DNA of 64,000 nt from Armatimonadetes bacterium 55-13 (GCA_001898035.1 MKRX01000008.1:1-64000), one strand, 5' to 3'. Shown: positions 16,465-25,717, numbered from the stretch's first letter. Notes: generated by a model from the sequence alone, not told the origin. Made by a program: numbers and translations.

Positions 16465-16951
16465 GATAACTCTAGGAGCGGTAGGTCAAGATGATTTGCC
16501 GCTCCTATTCAAATTCCAATTGGATCCAGAGTCCAACCATATGGCTGCATTTACGGCAAGGGATCCAAAGGACAGAAGTGTCTTTGACCCTCAACGGATG
16601 AAAATCTTGGCGAACGAACAGACGTTGAGCCGCGCCGTTCGGGTGGATGGCGAAGTGACCGGAAGTATAGGCAGCTTCATTCAATTTGGCCGCCAAAAGG
16701 TGAGCTACCGAATCGATCGCCCCAACTGGGGAAACGGCTATGCCGTGGTCGGTTTGAGATTGTTTCGCCAAGAGTTTCAATCCCGACCCCTAGTTACCCG
16801 TTCAGCAACGGATAACCTGAGATCGTCCGAGGATTAGAGAAGCCTGGATTCAGGCGCAGCCGAGGAAAATGGCTTTGCTAATGTTCGTGGACGGGAAATC
16901 GAAGAGCTGATTTTCGCTTACACTAGCTGTAACGTTGCATCGAAACCCTAA
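16457..16951 (+). pseudogene. GNAT acetyltransferase pseudogene (two frameshifts)
   Basis: Starting at GTG 16457, the frame gives PEITLGAVGQDDLPLLFKF and DPESNHMAAF, the start of a common GNAT family, and reads to a stop at 16837. The rest of the family continues in other frames: IVRGLEKPGF (about 16811-16840) and then GFANVRGREIEELIF (about 16871-16915), which closes at 16951. Two small indels have therefore broken the gene. The middle part (YRIDRPNWGNGYAVVG) is also poorly kept. The gene overlapped the previous one, so it was once translationally coupled. Confidence 0.75.
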
Positions 16952-16983
16952 CCCTTCAGCGTATTAATAAGAACATCTCATTT

Positions 16984-18288
16984 ATGGACCCCGCTTTTGG
17001 CATTCTCCTCGCCGCATTTCTCGTCTTCCTGAACGGCTTTTTTGTCGCAGCGGAGTTCGCTCTGGTAAAGGTTCGACGAACTCAGCTTCAAGAGAATCTT
17101 AAGGAAGGTACCAAGGGCGCCGCACTTGCACTCCACGCAACTCACCATCTTGATGCTTATCTTTCAGCAACGCAATTAGGAATTACTCTCGCGAGCATCG
17201 GATTGGGTTGGGTCGGGGAACCCACGGTCGCAAGATTGCTAGACCCCGTGTTTGGCGCCATCGGCCTTGCCGAGCAGTATCGTCACGGGGCCGCCTTTGC
17301 CGTGGCCTTTACCGTGATTTCGGTCTTTCATATCGTCCTGGGCGAGTTGGCTCCTAAATCATGGGCTATCCAAAAGCCGGAGCGGATGGTGTCCTTGGTG
17401 GTTTATCCCCTCCACTGGTTCTATCTCGTATTCAAACCCGCTATTTGGGTTCTAAACGGTCTTGCCGGCGCCCTGCTCCGTATATTTGGTCTTCACACGG
17501 CAAGCGATCACGAGACGGCCCACAGTGAAGAAGAAATTCTGATGCTGGTAAAAGCTTCTGGCCAATCCGGAGTCTTGAATCCCACTGAAGTGCTCTTAGC
17601 GGGCAAAGTTCTCAACTTCGCCGACAAAGCGGCATATGACATCATGATCCCACGGGTCGAAGTCGCGGTTCTCGATGTCAGTCAGACTCTGGAGCAGACC
17701 CTGGAAGCGATTCGAGCGCAACCCTATTCCCGTTATCCCGTCGTAGACGGTGATCGAGATTCAGTAGTTGGAGTCGTCCATGTGCGAGATCTACTTGCGC
17801 TCAAACCAGGTGAATCTCTGTCCAGCGTGGTGCGTAGCGCTCATTTCGTTCCCGAAAGTCGATCTCTCGACTTGCTCTTGAGAGATTTTCAACAATGGCA
17901 CCAACATATGGCCGTTGTGTTAGATGAGCATGGCGGCACGGCAGGGATCGTGACCTTAGAAGATGTGATTGAACAAATTGTGGGCGAAATCTCAGACGAA
18001 TACGACGTGAAGCCACCCCAAATCGAGCAAGTCGCCGATAACGAATGGCGAGTTCAGGGCCAAGCTCGAATCCGACAGATAGCGGACGAACTTGAGGTTG
18101 AAATCTCCGACGAAAAGCACGACACAGTGGCCGCCTTAGTGAGTGATGCCCTCAAACATAAGCCACGTCGCGGGGATTGTCTCAAACTTGGCAATGTGGA
18201 ATTCGAAGTCTCTGAGATAGCACATGGAAGGCCCAGCACACTAATTGTCAGACTTCTAAGCCAACCTCTTACCCTGTTGAACCCATAA
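16984..18288 (+). CDS. CNNM/CorC-family membrane protein (DUF21-CBS-CorC_HlyC)
   Basis: 434 aa. An N-terminal DUF21 domain has about four membrane segments (ILLAAFLVFLNGFFVAAEFAL, QLGITLASIGLGW, FAVAFTVISVFHIVLGELAPK, YPLHWFYLVFKPAIWVL). Two CBS motifs follow (about 215-335; DIMIPRVEVAVLD, then MAVVLDEHGGTAGIVTLEDV and EQIVGEISDEYD). A C-terminal CorC_HlyC domain ends the protein. Family members export Mg2+ or other cations, or affect Na+ and Co2+ tolerance; the name haemolysin is historical. It is a single gene in the inner membrane. Confidence 0.9.
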   Translation: MDPAFGILLAAFLVFLNGFFVAAEFALVKVRRTQLQENLKEGTKGAALALHATHHLDAYLSATQLGITLASIGLGWVGEPTVARLLDPVFGAIGLAEQYRHGAAFAVAFTVISVFHIVLGELAPKSWAIQKPERMVSLVVYPLHWFYLVFKPAIWVLNGLAGALLRIFGLHTASDHETAHSEEEILMLVKASGQSGVLNPTEVLLAGKVLNFADKAAYDIMIPRVEVAVLDVSQTLEQTLEAIRAQPYSRYPVVDGDRDSVVGVVHVRDLLALKPGESLSSVVRSAHFVPESRSLDLLLRDFQQWHQHMAVVLDEHGGTAGIVTLEDVIEQIVGEISDEYDVKPPQIEQVADNEWRVQGQARIRQIADELEVEISDEKHDTVAALVSDALKHKPRRGDCLKLGNVEFEVSEIAHGRPSTLIVRLLSQPLTLLNP

Positions 18289-18292
18289 GTTC

Positions 18293-18745
18293 ATGAATCG
18301 TCGCTTCTTGATTGCTGCAGGCACGGTGGTCGCACTGGTCCTGGTAGGTGGGATCATTTGCTGGCAAATTGGGCGTTTAGATCACCGCTTGCGACTAAGT
18401 TTTCTTTCCGAGAAACCGTTGATTGCCTCTGGATTGGAAGCAGGTACCTCCGGTGACTACTACGAATACGAATACTACTCATGGCCCGCAGATTTTGGAG
18501 CCACTCGGGATAGTGCAGCTCAAGAATTGCAGAGCAAGGGCTTCATCAAAAACAACTCCACCGGGGTGTGGAGGGGACCAGCTGGCGAGTTAATCCTGAT
18601 CTCTATTGGGAGAAGCAAAGACCGCACAGAAGCCATCCAAGGGAGTCCAGTTCTGGACACTAAGTGGGTAACGGTGAGTGCGATTCATCCAATTTCAGGG
18701 AACTGGATGAATCGACTCCGGTTATTTCTACAACGAGGTCACTGA
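18293..18745 (+). CDS. Hypothetical membrane-anchored protein
   Basis: 150 aa. It begins four bases after the CNNM gene, so it is probably co-transcribed. One N-terminal membrane segment (FLIAAGTVVALVLVGGIICW) anchors a small soluble domain with a Tyr-rich stretch (GDYYEYEYYSWPADFGA). No family is recognised. The 3' end overlaps the convergent nrdA gene by 7 bp. Confidence 0.6.
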   Translation: MNRRFLIAAGTVVALVLVGGIICWQIGRLDHRLRLSFLSEKPLIASGLEAGTSGDYYEYEYYSWPADFGATRDSAAQELQSKGFIKNNSTGVWRGPAGELILISIGRSKDRTEAIQGSPVLDTKWVTVSAIHPISGNWMNRLRLFLQRGH

Positions 18746-21594
18746 CATGCTTCGCATTCGACTCCGTTTCTCATTGCTTCAATCGAACAAGCGAGTTTCT
18801 CTTCAACGGATAAGGTCTGTTTCTTGACGCTAACCGTCGCTTTTTCGATGTTGGAGGCACCGAGCGTCCGCAAGTAGTAGGTGGTCTTGAGCCCCGTTCG
18901 CCAGGCACGGCGATACATGTGAGAGAGAGCTTTCATGTCAGGTTCACCGAGAAATAGGTTGACCGACTGAGACTGATCGATCCACTTTTGCCGTCTTGCC
19001 GCTGCATCGATGAGGAATTCAAACGGTATGCGGAAAGCCGTCACATATCTCTCCTTGATGGCAGTCGGGATACCGTCAATTTGTTCAAGTTCTCCATCGT
19101 AGTACTTCACTTGGTCTACGATTTCTTGTGTCCAAAGACCGAGCGATTTGAGATCCCTCACCAAGAAGGGATTAACGACAACGAAGTCGCCAGAAAGATT
19201 GCTCTTGGCAAACATGTTCTTGTACATGGGCTCAATACAGGGGGAGGTTCCCATGATGTTGGCGATTGTCGCCGTGGGAGCAATGGCGAGAACATTTGAG
19301 TTTCGCATTCCTTGTCGGGCAATCTTTTCTCTCAGGGGCTGCCAATTCATCTTGCCACCTCGGGGAACGTCGACCGTTTCGCCTCGCTCTGTTTCCAGCA
19401 GGTCGAGAGTGTCCGGAGGCAGCAGCCCTCGGTCCCATTTTGAGCCAGGGTAAGAAGAGTATGCGCCCCTCTCGGCCGCGAGGTCGGAACTGGCTTCATA
19501 GGCATAAAACGCTATCGATTCCATGAACTCGTCGTTGAACTCTAGAGCTTCCTGTGAGGCAAACCCAATGCCTTTCCGATAAAGAGCGTATTGAAGACCC
19601 ATTACACCTACTCCAATTGGACGATGCCGTCGGTTGCTCACCTCCGCAGGCTGGGTGGGATAGAAGTTGATATCGATAACATTATCAAGGGCCCGGACGG
19701 CAATTCGGATCGTCTCTCTGAGCTTGAGGTGATTAATATCTCCTTCAGGAGTCAAATGTGAATCGAGGACTACCGATCCCAAATTACATACCGCCGTTTC
19801 ATCGGCATTGGTATTGAGAGTGATTTCCGTGCATAGGTTGCTGCTATGAACCACGCCAGCGTGATCCTGCGGGCTCCTCACATTGCAAGGGTCCTTAAAG
19901 GTAATCCAAGGATGCCCCGTCTCGAAGATCATCTGAAGCATCCGCTTCCAGAGTTCCAGCGCTTCGATCTTGCGTCCAAATATCTCTCCTCGTTCTGCCA
20001 TCTCCTCGTAATGGACGTACCTCGACTCAAAAGCCTTTCCGTACAGATCGTGAAGATCGGGGGTCTGATGACTTTGGAAAAGGGTCCAAGTTCCCCTGGC
20101 TTCCATCCGTTTCATGAATAGGTCTGGAATCCAGTTTGCGGTATTCATGTCGTGCGTCCGCCGCCGATCGTCTCCCGTGTTCCGCCGGAGTTCTAGAAAG
20201 TCAAAGATGTCACTGTGCCAACTTTCCAGGTAAGCGCAGCCGGATCCCGCTCGTTTGCCTCCCTGATTCACGGCAACCAATTGGTCGTTGTGCATCTTGA
20301 GGAAGGGAATAACGCCCTGGCTTTCGCCGTTAGTGCCATGAATATAGGCCCCAGTGCCGCGAACGGCCGTCCAAGATCCACCAAGTCCACCCGCCCACTT
20401 GGACAACATCGCGTTCTCAGCGATCCCTCTTGTTACGATGGATTCCAAGGAGTCGTCGATCTTATAGAGGTAGCAGGACGAGAGCTGAGATCGTTGAGTG
20501 CCTGAGTTGAAGAGGGTCGGCGTCGAACTGCAGAATCGACGGCTTTTGTACAGGCCGTAAAGCTGGAGAACCCGCTCCTCACGGTCTTCACTCTCTTGCC
20601 TGAAAATTCCCATGGCAACTCTCAGCCAGAACATCTGTGGGGTCTCCATTCTCCGAGTCAAGCCAGAACTCTTATCGCTCATCAGATAGCGGTCATAAAG
20701 AGTCTGAATTCCCAGGAAGTCGAAGTCCATGTCTGCTGAAGGATCAAGGCCTTGGGCCAATTTGTCAAGGTCGTAACTTAGCAAATCCGGCGCGAGTCTT
20801 CCCATGGAAACTGCTCGCTCCAGGTAGGGGCGTAACGCTTTCACATGGAACTCCTTTAAACTTGCCGGACCGTCATGAACGATATCCCAGTCAAGGCATT
20901 CTTCGTAGATGTAGGTGAGGAGGATTCTGGCGGCGAAGAAGGCAAAGTCCGAATCTCGTTCCATCAGAGACTTTGCGTTCAAAATGACGACTTTTTGAAT
21001 CTCGGACAGAGACACGTTTGCTCCCAGGGATCGCCTTAGCTCTTGCTCCAGCTCAACCGAGGATCCCGCCAGGCTCAAACCTGTTCTAGCAAATTCGATT
21101 CGATGCCGAAGATCGATGCCAGACCAAAGGAAAGGTTGGCCATTATTGTCGATCGCCTCCACCAAGGCAAAGGGCGATTCTTCAGCTATTGCAGTTTCTG
21201 GAGCTTGTTCCCGAAGAAAGGCGCGTCTGGCTCGGTAGACAATGTACGCCTCAGCCACCTTGTAGTGGCCGGAGCGCATAAGTTCTTCCTGAACAAAGTC
21301 TTGAACCATCTCGATATCGACATGGTCTTGACCGGTCGCTCGGACACGTTGCTCAACTTGGGCAGCCACATCTACGGCAGGCTCAGAGTCGAAAGACTGA
21401 GCGAGAAAGGCTTTGCGAATGGCAATTTCGATTCTGTTGGTGTTCCATTCGACCATCATTCCTGACCGGCGCAGGACCTTGGGGAGTGGGCGGAGAACTT
21501 GGACAGCGTCAAGTACCGCTGTGGGCTCTAACGCGCAATCGATTTCGTCGAAGCTGAATCCAGATTGCAGGGGGGCGGTCATTGGGTTGCTCAT
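18739..21594 (-). CDS. nrdA: Ribonucleoside-diphosphate reductase, alpha subunit (class I)
   Basis: 951 aa. It reduces ribonucleotides to deoxyribonucleotides using a thiyl radical made by its NrdB partner. One ATP-cone allosteric domain lies at about 37-130 (RSGMMVEWNTNRIEIAIRKAF). The catalytic set is present: C374 in SQLSSCYLY and C603 in AVCNLGSV for the redox pair, and N586-L-C588-T-E590 for the radical Cys with its Asn and Glu. The C-terminal tail ends CEACQ, a pair that would relay electrons from thioredoxin. It is five bases downstream of nrdB, in an operon under a cobalamin riboswitch. It is cytoplasmic. Confidence 0.95.
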   Translation of the reverse strand: MSNPMTAPLQSGFSFDEIDCALEPTAVLDAVQVLRPLPKVLRRSGMMVEWNTNRIEIAIRKAFLAQSFDSEPAVDVAAQVEQRVRATGQDHVDIEMVQDFVQEELMRSGHYKVAEAYIVYRARRAFLREQAPETAIAEESPFALVEAIDNNGQPFLWSGIDLRHRIEFARTGLSLAGSSVELEQELRRSLGANVSLSEIQKVVILNAKSLMERDSDFAFFAARILLTYIYEECLDWDIVHDGPASLKEFHVKALRPYLERAVSMGRLAPDLLSYDLDKLAQGLDPSADMDFDFLGIQTLYDRYLMSDKSSGLTRRMETPQMFWLRVAMGIFRQESEDREERVLQLYGLYKSRRFCSSTPTLFNSGTQRSQLSSCYLYKIDDSLESIVTRGIAENAMLSKWAGGLGGSWTAVRGTGAYIHGTNGESQGVIPFLKMHNDQLVAVNQGGKRAGSGCAYLESWHSDIFDFLELRRNTGDDRRRTHDMNTANWIPDLFMKRMEARGTWTLFQSHQTPDLHDLYGKAFESRYVHYEEMAERGEIFGRKIEALELWKRMLQMIFETGHPWITFKDPCNVRSPQDHAGVVHSSNLCTEITLNTNADETAVCNLGSVVLDSHLTPEGDINHLKLRETIRIAVRALDNVIDINFYPTQPAEVSNRRHRPIGVGVMGLQYALYRKGIGFASQEALEFNDEFMESIAFYAYEASSDLAAERGAYSSYPGSKWDRGLLPPDTLDLLETERGETVDVPRGGKMNWQPLREKIARQGMRNSNVLAIAPTATIANIMGTSPCIEPMYKNMFAKSNLSGDFVVVNPFLVRDLKSLGLWTQEIVDQVKYYDGELEQIDGIPTAIKERYVTAFRIPFEFLIDAAARRQKWIDQSQSVNLFLGEPDMKALSHMYRRAWRTGLKTTYYLRTLGASNIEKATVSVKKQTLSVEEKLACSIEAMRNGVECEACQ

Positions 21595-21599
21595 GATGT

Positions 21600-22685
21600 C
21601 TAGAGATCGTCGTCGCTTACGACAGCAAGGACGGAGGCTTTTTGGTACTCAGTCACACGGCCCTCGAAGAAGTTCTGCTCCTTGCGGACATCCATGAGTT
21701 CGGCCAGCCAAGGAAGCGGATTTGTGATTCCGGAGTTGAGAGGGGGGAGCCCGACACCTTGTAGACGCCGGTCGGCAATATAGTCAATGTATTGAGAAAA
21801 CTCTTCGGCATTGAGACCAACGCCTCCGATGGGCAGGCAGTCGTGAATGAAATCCTTCTCGAGCGATACCGCCTCTTTCATAAGATCGACCAGTTCTTGT
21901 TGAAACTCGAAAGTCCAAACATCTGGATTCTCGTCGATCAGACTGAGAAATAAGTGGCGGAAGAGATCGATATGGTTGCTTTCATCTCGAAGGGTGTAGC
22001 GGAACATCTGACCAATGCCAGGGAATTTTCCTTGACGGTAGAGAGAGAGAATCATGCCGAACAGGCCGTAAAACTGTGTGCCCTCCATGCATTGTCCGAA
22101 GGCAAAGATGTTTCTGGCCAGAAGCTGCTTGTTCTGGGTTAGATTGAGATCTAGATCTCGTCGAAGACCGCGACTAATGCGAGTCACAAATTCGTTCTTA
22201 CGGCGAATCGTCTCGACGTCTTCAAACATTGCTTCACACTCGTGCGGATTGATCCCAAGGGAAGAGATCATGTAGAGCAGCGAATCCGCGTGAATATTTT
22301 CTTCGTGAGCATGCCGACCTAACACCAGTTTGAGTTCAGATGCGGTAACGGCCTCACGGACAACGTGAAGAATATTGTCCCCCACAATGCCTTCAGCCGC
22401 GGAGAAGTAGCCGATGCCCATGCGAATGATCCACCGATCGACATCGGTCAGAGCCGAAGGGCTACGCCACTGCTCAATGTCCTTCTGCATGGGAATGTCT
22501 TCCGGCTCCCAGTGGTTCGCCTTCATTTTTCGATAAAGGTCGTAAGCCCAGTGATATTTGAGGGGGAGAAGATTGAATGTCATAGTCTCACGACCATTGA
22601 TCACCTTCTTCCGAATCAGCGCATCATGCGCTTTAGTCTCGTCAAGGCTGAATATCTTATTGCCAACTTGAATCGTAATGCTCAT
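21600..22685 (-). CDS. nrdB: Ribonucleoside-diphosphate reductase, beta subunit lacking the radical tyrosine
   Basis: 361 aa. The dimetal ligands of R2 proteins are all visible: E98 (FSAAEG), E129 and H132 (HEENIH), E201 (CMEG), E235 and H238 (ESNH). The first ligand is Glu, as in class Ic (Chlamydia), not the Asp of E. coli. The position four residues after the first His, where E. coli has the radical Y122 and Chlamydia has Phe, is L136 (HADSLLYM). The protein should therefore store its oxidising equivalent on the metal centre, perhaps Mn/Fe; this is inference. The tail ends DDDL, as needed to dock to NrdA. It is the first gene of the operon. Confidence 0.93.
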   Translation of the reverse strand: MSITIQVGNKIFSLDETKAHDALIRKKVINGRETMTFNLLPLKYHWAYDLYRKMKANHWEPEDIPMQKDIEQWRSPSALTDVDRWIIRMGIGYFSAAEGIVGDNILHVVREAVTASELKLVLGRHAHEENIHADSLLYMISSLGINPHECEAMFEDVETIRRKNEFVTRISRGLRRDLDLNLTQNKQLLARNIFAFGQCMEGTQFYGLFGMILSLYRQGKFPGIGQMFRYTLRDESNHIDLFRHLFLSLIDENPDVWTFEFQQELVDLMKEAVSLEKDFIHDCLPIGGVGLNAEEFSQYIDYIADRRLQGVGLPPLNSGITNPLPWLAELMDVRKEQNFFEGRVTEYQKASVLAVVSDDDL

Positions 22686-22789
22686 TCCGCTTGTCCCGAG
22701 ACGGGAGATCGAGGGGAAGGCGCACTTACGTTCGGATCGGCTCCGCAGGAGATGAAAGAATCGTCTCCGTCGCCATCGATGGCGCTGTG

Positions 22790-22930
22790 GAAACTTCTAA
22801 CCCATAGCTCGTGGGCCTGCGAAAGCTCTCCGACGAAGCAGGCATTCGGACTCTAACCGTTGCGGCACAGTGCCGGAATTTCACCGGACTTCCCCCGTTC
22901 TAAATTCGACCACGACGGCCGAATCCTCGT
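22790..22930 (-). promoter_or_regulatory. Cobalamin riboswitch in the nrdBA leader
   Basis: On the minus strand the leader reads GGGGGAAGTCCGGTGAAATT, then CCGGCACTGTGCCGCAACGG, then AGAGTCCGAATGCCTGC. This matches the core of cobalamin aptamers: GGGAA, GGTGAAA-CCGGC, the B12-box-like GCCGCAACGG, and AGTCCGA-CCTGC. A further CCTGC...GCAGG stem follows. Between the aptamer and the nrdB ATG are hairpins, the last a CCCG-TCT-CGGG stem just upstream of the start codon, which may hide the ribosome site. When B12 is plentiful the operon should be off, as known for class I RNR operons in bacteria that also own B12-dependent NrdJ. Confidence 0.85.
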
Positions 22931-23012
22931 CTTGAATTGTTAGTCTACCAACCCTAACGGACGACCCACCGGGCCGGAAAGTCGCGTCAATTTCTGGTGT
23001 TAGAATGGGCGG

Positions 23013-23555
23013 GTGGAAACGTATATTGCGTTGCTGAGGGGAATCAACGTGGGCGGAAAAAACAAGATCAAAATGGCTGATTTGAGAGCTGCCCTGCTTG
23101 GAGAAGGATTCCAGGACGTAACGACCCATTTGCAGTCGGGAAACGTTATTCTCAAGACGGGCAAGAAACCCCGAGAGGCGATGCAATCGATCCTAGAAGA
23201 TGTGACTCACAGCGCATTTGGAATAAGGCCCCAATACTTCGTGAGGACGGTTCAAGAGTGGGAGAGACTGATAGCAGAAAACCCATTTGAAGAAGAAGCA
23301 AAAGACGACCCGAGCCATGTGCTGGCCGTCCTCATGAGAAAGCCTTTCGAGGCAACCGAAGTCGAGAAACTTCAGGAATTGATTCAGGGGCCGGAAAAGA
23401 TAAGGGCCGGTTGTGAAGCGCTTTATATCACCTACCCAGCCGGGATAGGTACGTCCACGGTGGGGAAGACGCCAGGTTGGAACAAGCTCGTCGGTAGCGG
23501 TACGGGGCGAAACTGGAATACCGTCCTCAAGTTGCTGGAGATTGCGCGGTCGTAA
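23013..23555 (+). CDS. DUF1697-family protein
   Basis: 180 aa. The family signature is at the N-terminus: YIALLRGINVGGKNKIKMADL and LQSGNVILK, and the C-terminal part keeps the TYPAGIG-like and TGRNWNTVLKLLEIA motifs. The function is not established in any member known to me. The start is GTG at 23013; the near ATG is in another frame. It is divergent from the nrd operon and lies about 80 bp from the riboswitch. Confidence 0.85.
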   Translation: METYIALLRGINVGGKNKIKMADLRAALLGEGFQDVTTHLQSGNVILKTGKKPREAMQSILEDVTHSAFGIRPQYFVRTVQEWERLIAENPFEEEAKDDPSHVLAVLMRKPFEATEVEKLQELIQGPEKIRAGCEALYITYPAGIGTSTVGKTPGWNKLVGSGTGRNWNTVLKLLEIARS

Positions 23556-23585
23556 TATGAAAGATTCTCGTCCGTAGGTGAAGAG

Positions 23586-24182
23586 ATGCCGAACACACCC
23601 AAACTTGTCGAGGTTTTCAAAGAGGTCCGAGAATTGCTTTCTCGTCGGGAGAACGACTTCACGTGGTCAAGTTGGGAAGGTGAGGCGGATGCTGTCAGAG
23701 AGGTCGACTCAATTCTCGATCAACTGCAAGTCGGACGGGCATTCGACCCGAGATTGTTACAAGTTCTCTTTGCACCGACCGGTCCTATTCAAGAGGTGAG
23801 TCTCAGTAGTGGATGGGGCCAAGAGTTTATCGTCCTCGCTAATCGATTTGATGAGGCCCTAGAGAGCGAAAGCCAGTGCGCTTGCACGGCGACTCCGCAA
23901 TCAAATCTAACGGCTCTCAAAGAACTTGGCTTGGACGACCGGTTTGGAGAAGCTACTATCTTGCATTGCCCTGTGTGTCACCAAATCTGGCTCCGCTATC
24001 ACTATGAAAATGAAGCTTTCGCCAAATCAGGGAGATGGTTTTTGGGCGCTATAAGCCCCTCTCAACTAGCTGGCCTTTCGGCAACGAATGCTCGAGCTAC
24101 CCTTGAGAAGCTTGATTGGTACTTTTTTGGCGGCAGTTATTTTGAAGGCAAGAGCGGCAAAAGCTCTGGGATGATTCCTTAA
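23586..24182 (+). CDS. Hypothetical cytoplasmic protein with Cys pairs
   Basis: 198 aa. The first half is helical and acidic (LVEVFKEVRELLSRRENDF). The second half has CACTAT and, 40 residues on, HCPVCHQIW, which together could bind one zinc. No known family is recognised. It begins 30 bp after the DUF1697 gene on the same strand, and its end overlaps the convergent FGE gene by 4 bp. Confidence 0.6.
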   Translation: MPNTPKLVEVFKEVRELLSRRENDFTWSSWEGEADAVREVDSILDQLQVGRAFDPRLLQVLFAPTGPIQEVSLSSGWGQEFIVLANRFDEALESESQCACTATPQSNLTALKELGLDDRFGEATILHCPVCHQIWLRYHYENEAFAKSGRWFLGAISPSQLAGLSATNARATLEKLDWYFFGGSYFEGKSGKSSGMIP

Positions 24183-24979
24183 CGATTTGTGGTATCACGA
24201 ACGACTCTAAATCCCTGATTGCTAAACGAAGCGCGCATATCGACATTGCCGATGTCGAATGAGTTGAAGAAGCAGCAGGAGTTCTTGCTGCACCACCAAG
24301 ACCCACCTCTGGCGTGTACGATTCGTTTGGATCGGTCACCGGGCAGTCGTCCAGTGCAAAACTCGAATACGTTTCCGTAAATGTCATAAAGCCCATTTGG
24401 ACTAGGCTTAAAACGTCCTACAGGGGAAGTGTACATGTAGCCATCGGATGTGTCTGGCTTGGTGTGATCGCGTCCGTGCCATATATTGGCGTATTTGCCC
24501 ACCTTGTTTCGATCCGTCCCAAAGAAGTAGTCCGTTGTTGTTCCCGCTCGACATGCGACTTCCCATTCGTCCAGTGTCGGCAGTCTCACCCCCGCCCACT
24601 TGCAGTACTCCAGAGCGTCGTGGAAACTAATGCAGGTCACGGGATGATCGGCCTTTTGCGTTATTCCTCCGCGTTCAACGCCGTTTGGATAGCGCCAATT
24701 CGCCGTTTCATCGGGATTCCAACGAAATTCCGGCATCGGAGGCACGAAGATCATCGCGTTGCGATATCGCTCAGCGTCGGTGACATAGCCGGTCGCTTGG
24801 ACGAAGAGGGCAAACTCTGCGTTAGTCGTTTCTGTTTTCGCAATCTGATAGCTTGCCAACTTCACCTTTCGGGGAGGATATTCCAGGCGCCCCGCTTTGC
24901 CTACTGAATATGTTCCTGCCGGAATCGTAACGAATCCTATAGGCGCATATAACAGAAGACAAAGCGATGAGAAGATCAT
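24179..24979 (-). CDS. Formylglycine-generating enzyme (sulfatase-modifying factor)
   Basis: 266 aa with an N-terminal hydrophobic signal (MIFSSLCLLLYAPIG). It has the SUMF1 fold: VTIPAGTYSVG at the start, KTETTNAEFALFV, HPVTCISFHDALEYCKWAGVRLPTLDEWE, GLYDIYGNVFEFC and the active-site strand ARGGSWWC230-SKNS-C235. The two Cys are four residues apart, as in the copper-binding pair of aerobic FGE, so it should oxidise the Cys of sulfatase CxPxR motifs to formylglycine. A likely client is encoded at 52908-54602. The start ATG follows directly on the stop of the upstream gene, so the two are co-translated. Confidence 0.82.
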   Translation of the reverse strand: MIFSSLCLLLYAPIGFVTIPAGTYSVGKAGRLEYPPRKVKLASYQIAKTETTNAEFALFVQATGYVTDAERYRNAMIFVPPMPEFRWNPDETANWRYPNGVERGGITQKADHPVTCISFHDALEYCKWAGVRLPTLDEWEVACRAGTTTDYFFGTDRNKVGKYANIWHGRDHTKPDTSDGYMYTSPVGRFKPSPNGLYDIYGNVFEFCTGRLPGDRSKRIVHARGGSWWCSKNSCCFFNSFDIGNVDMRASFSNQGFRVVRDTTNR

Positions 24980-25717
24980 TTATTTCTTTTTGGATTTGTA
25001 GAAAGCGGTGGCTCGGCTAATGATCAACTTCTGATTGGCGGAGTTGTTAGCGATAAATGCCTGATAGTTGGACTCATCTCCATAGAGCTTCTTGTAAGAA
25101 GCAGATGCCTTGAAAGCAGGATAGTTGTTCACCTTCATCAACAGCATCATAACGGTAAGCAGGTCGTAATCTTTTTTGTCTTTCCCAAATTGAGCGATCA
25201 GGTCAGGGATCAGTTCAACGGCGTTGGTCTCCATGATCGCTTCCTTGAGATTGACCCCTACCGTTCCTTTTGCCTTAATCGTCTCGCGAATCAGCTTGAT
25301 GATCTCAACGCGATTCTTATGGAGAAACTCTTTCTGACGCTTGCTCCACATTTGTTCGTCATTGAAAGGGCTAGGGAAGTACCCAAAAATCTTCTTTTGC
25401 TCGTCTTGAATCGGAGGTATGACGTCGCAGATTTGAGTGAAGTATTCGCCATGGAGCATCGTATAAGTGAACTTTTCTTTAAGGCTCAGGGCGTTGTAAG
25501 CATCGTCGCCTAAGATCATATCCCCCTCATCGGTTTCCTTGATTTTGGCAATAATCGCCTTAACCTTTGATAGTCCGTATGTAGGCGTGGTTTCGCGCTT
25601 TCGGTATTCATGATACTTTCGGCTCTCGGCGCTTGGAGTCGGCCATGGAGGGCTGTCTTGAGCTAGGGCCGACGCGGCAGCGACGAAGATGGCGCACAAA
25701 GGCAAAAACTTTCTCAT
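24980..25717 (-). CDS. Secreted hypothetical protein
   Basis: 245 aa with a signal peptide (MRKFLPLCAIFVAAASALAQ). The mature chain is helical, Lys-rich and without recognised motifs; segments such as VKAIIAKIKETDEGD and LLTVMMLLMKVNNYPAF suggest an armadillo or HEAT-like helical fold, which is only an impression. It is the first gene of a two-gene operon with the formylglycine-generating enzyme (TAA then ATG without a gap). It may be a partner of that enzyme in the envelope; this is inferred from position only. Confidence 0.6.
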   Translation of the reverse strand: MRKFLPLCAIFVAAASALAQDSPPWPTPSAESRKYHEYRKRETTPTYGLSKVKAIIAKIKETDEGDMILGDDAYNALSLKEKFTYTMLHGEYFTQICDVIPPIQDEQKKIFGYFPSPFNDEQMWSKRQKEFLHKNRVEIIKLIRETIKAKGTVGVNLKEAIMETNAVELIPDLIAQFGKDKKDYDLLTVMMLLMKVNNYPAFKASASYKKLYGDESNYQAFIANNSANQKLIISRATAFYKSKKK

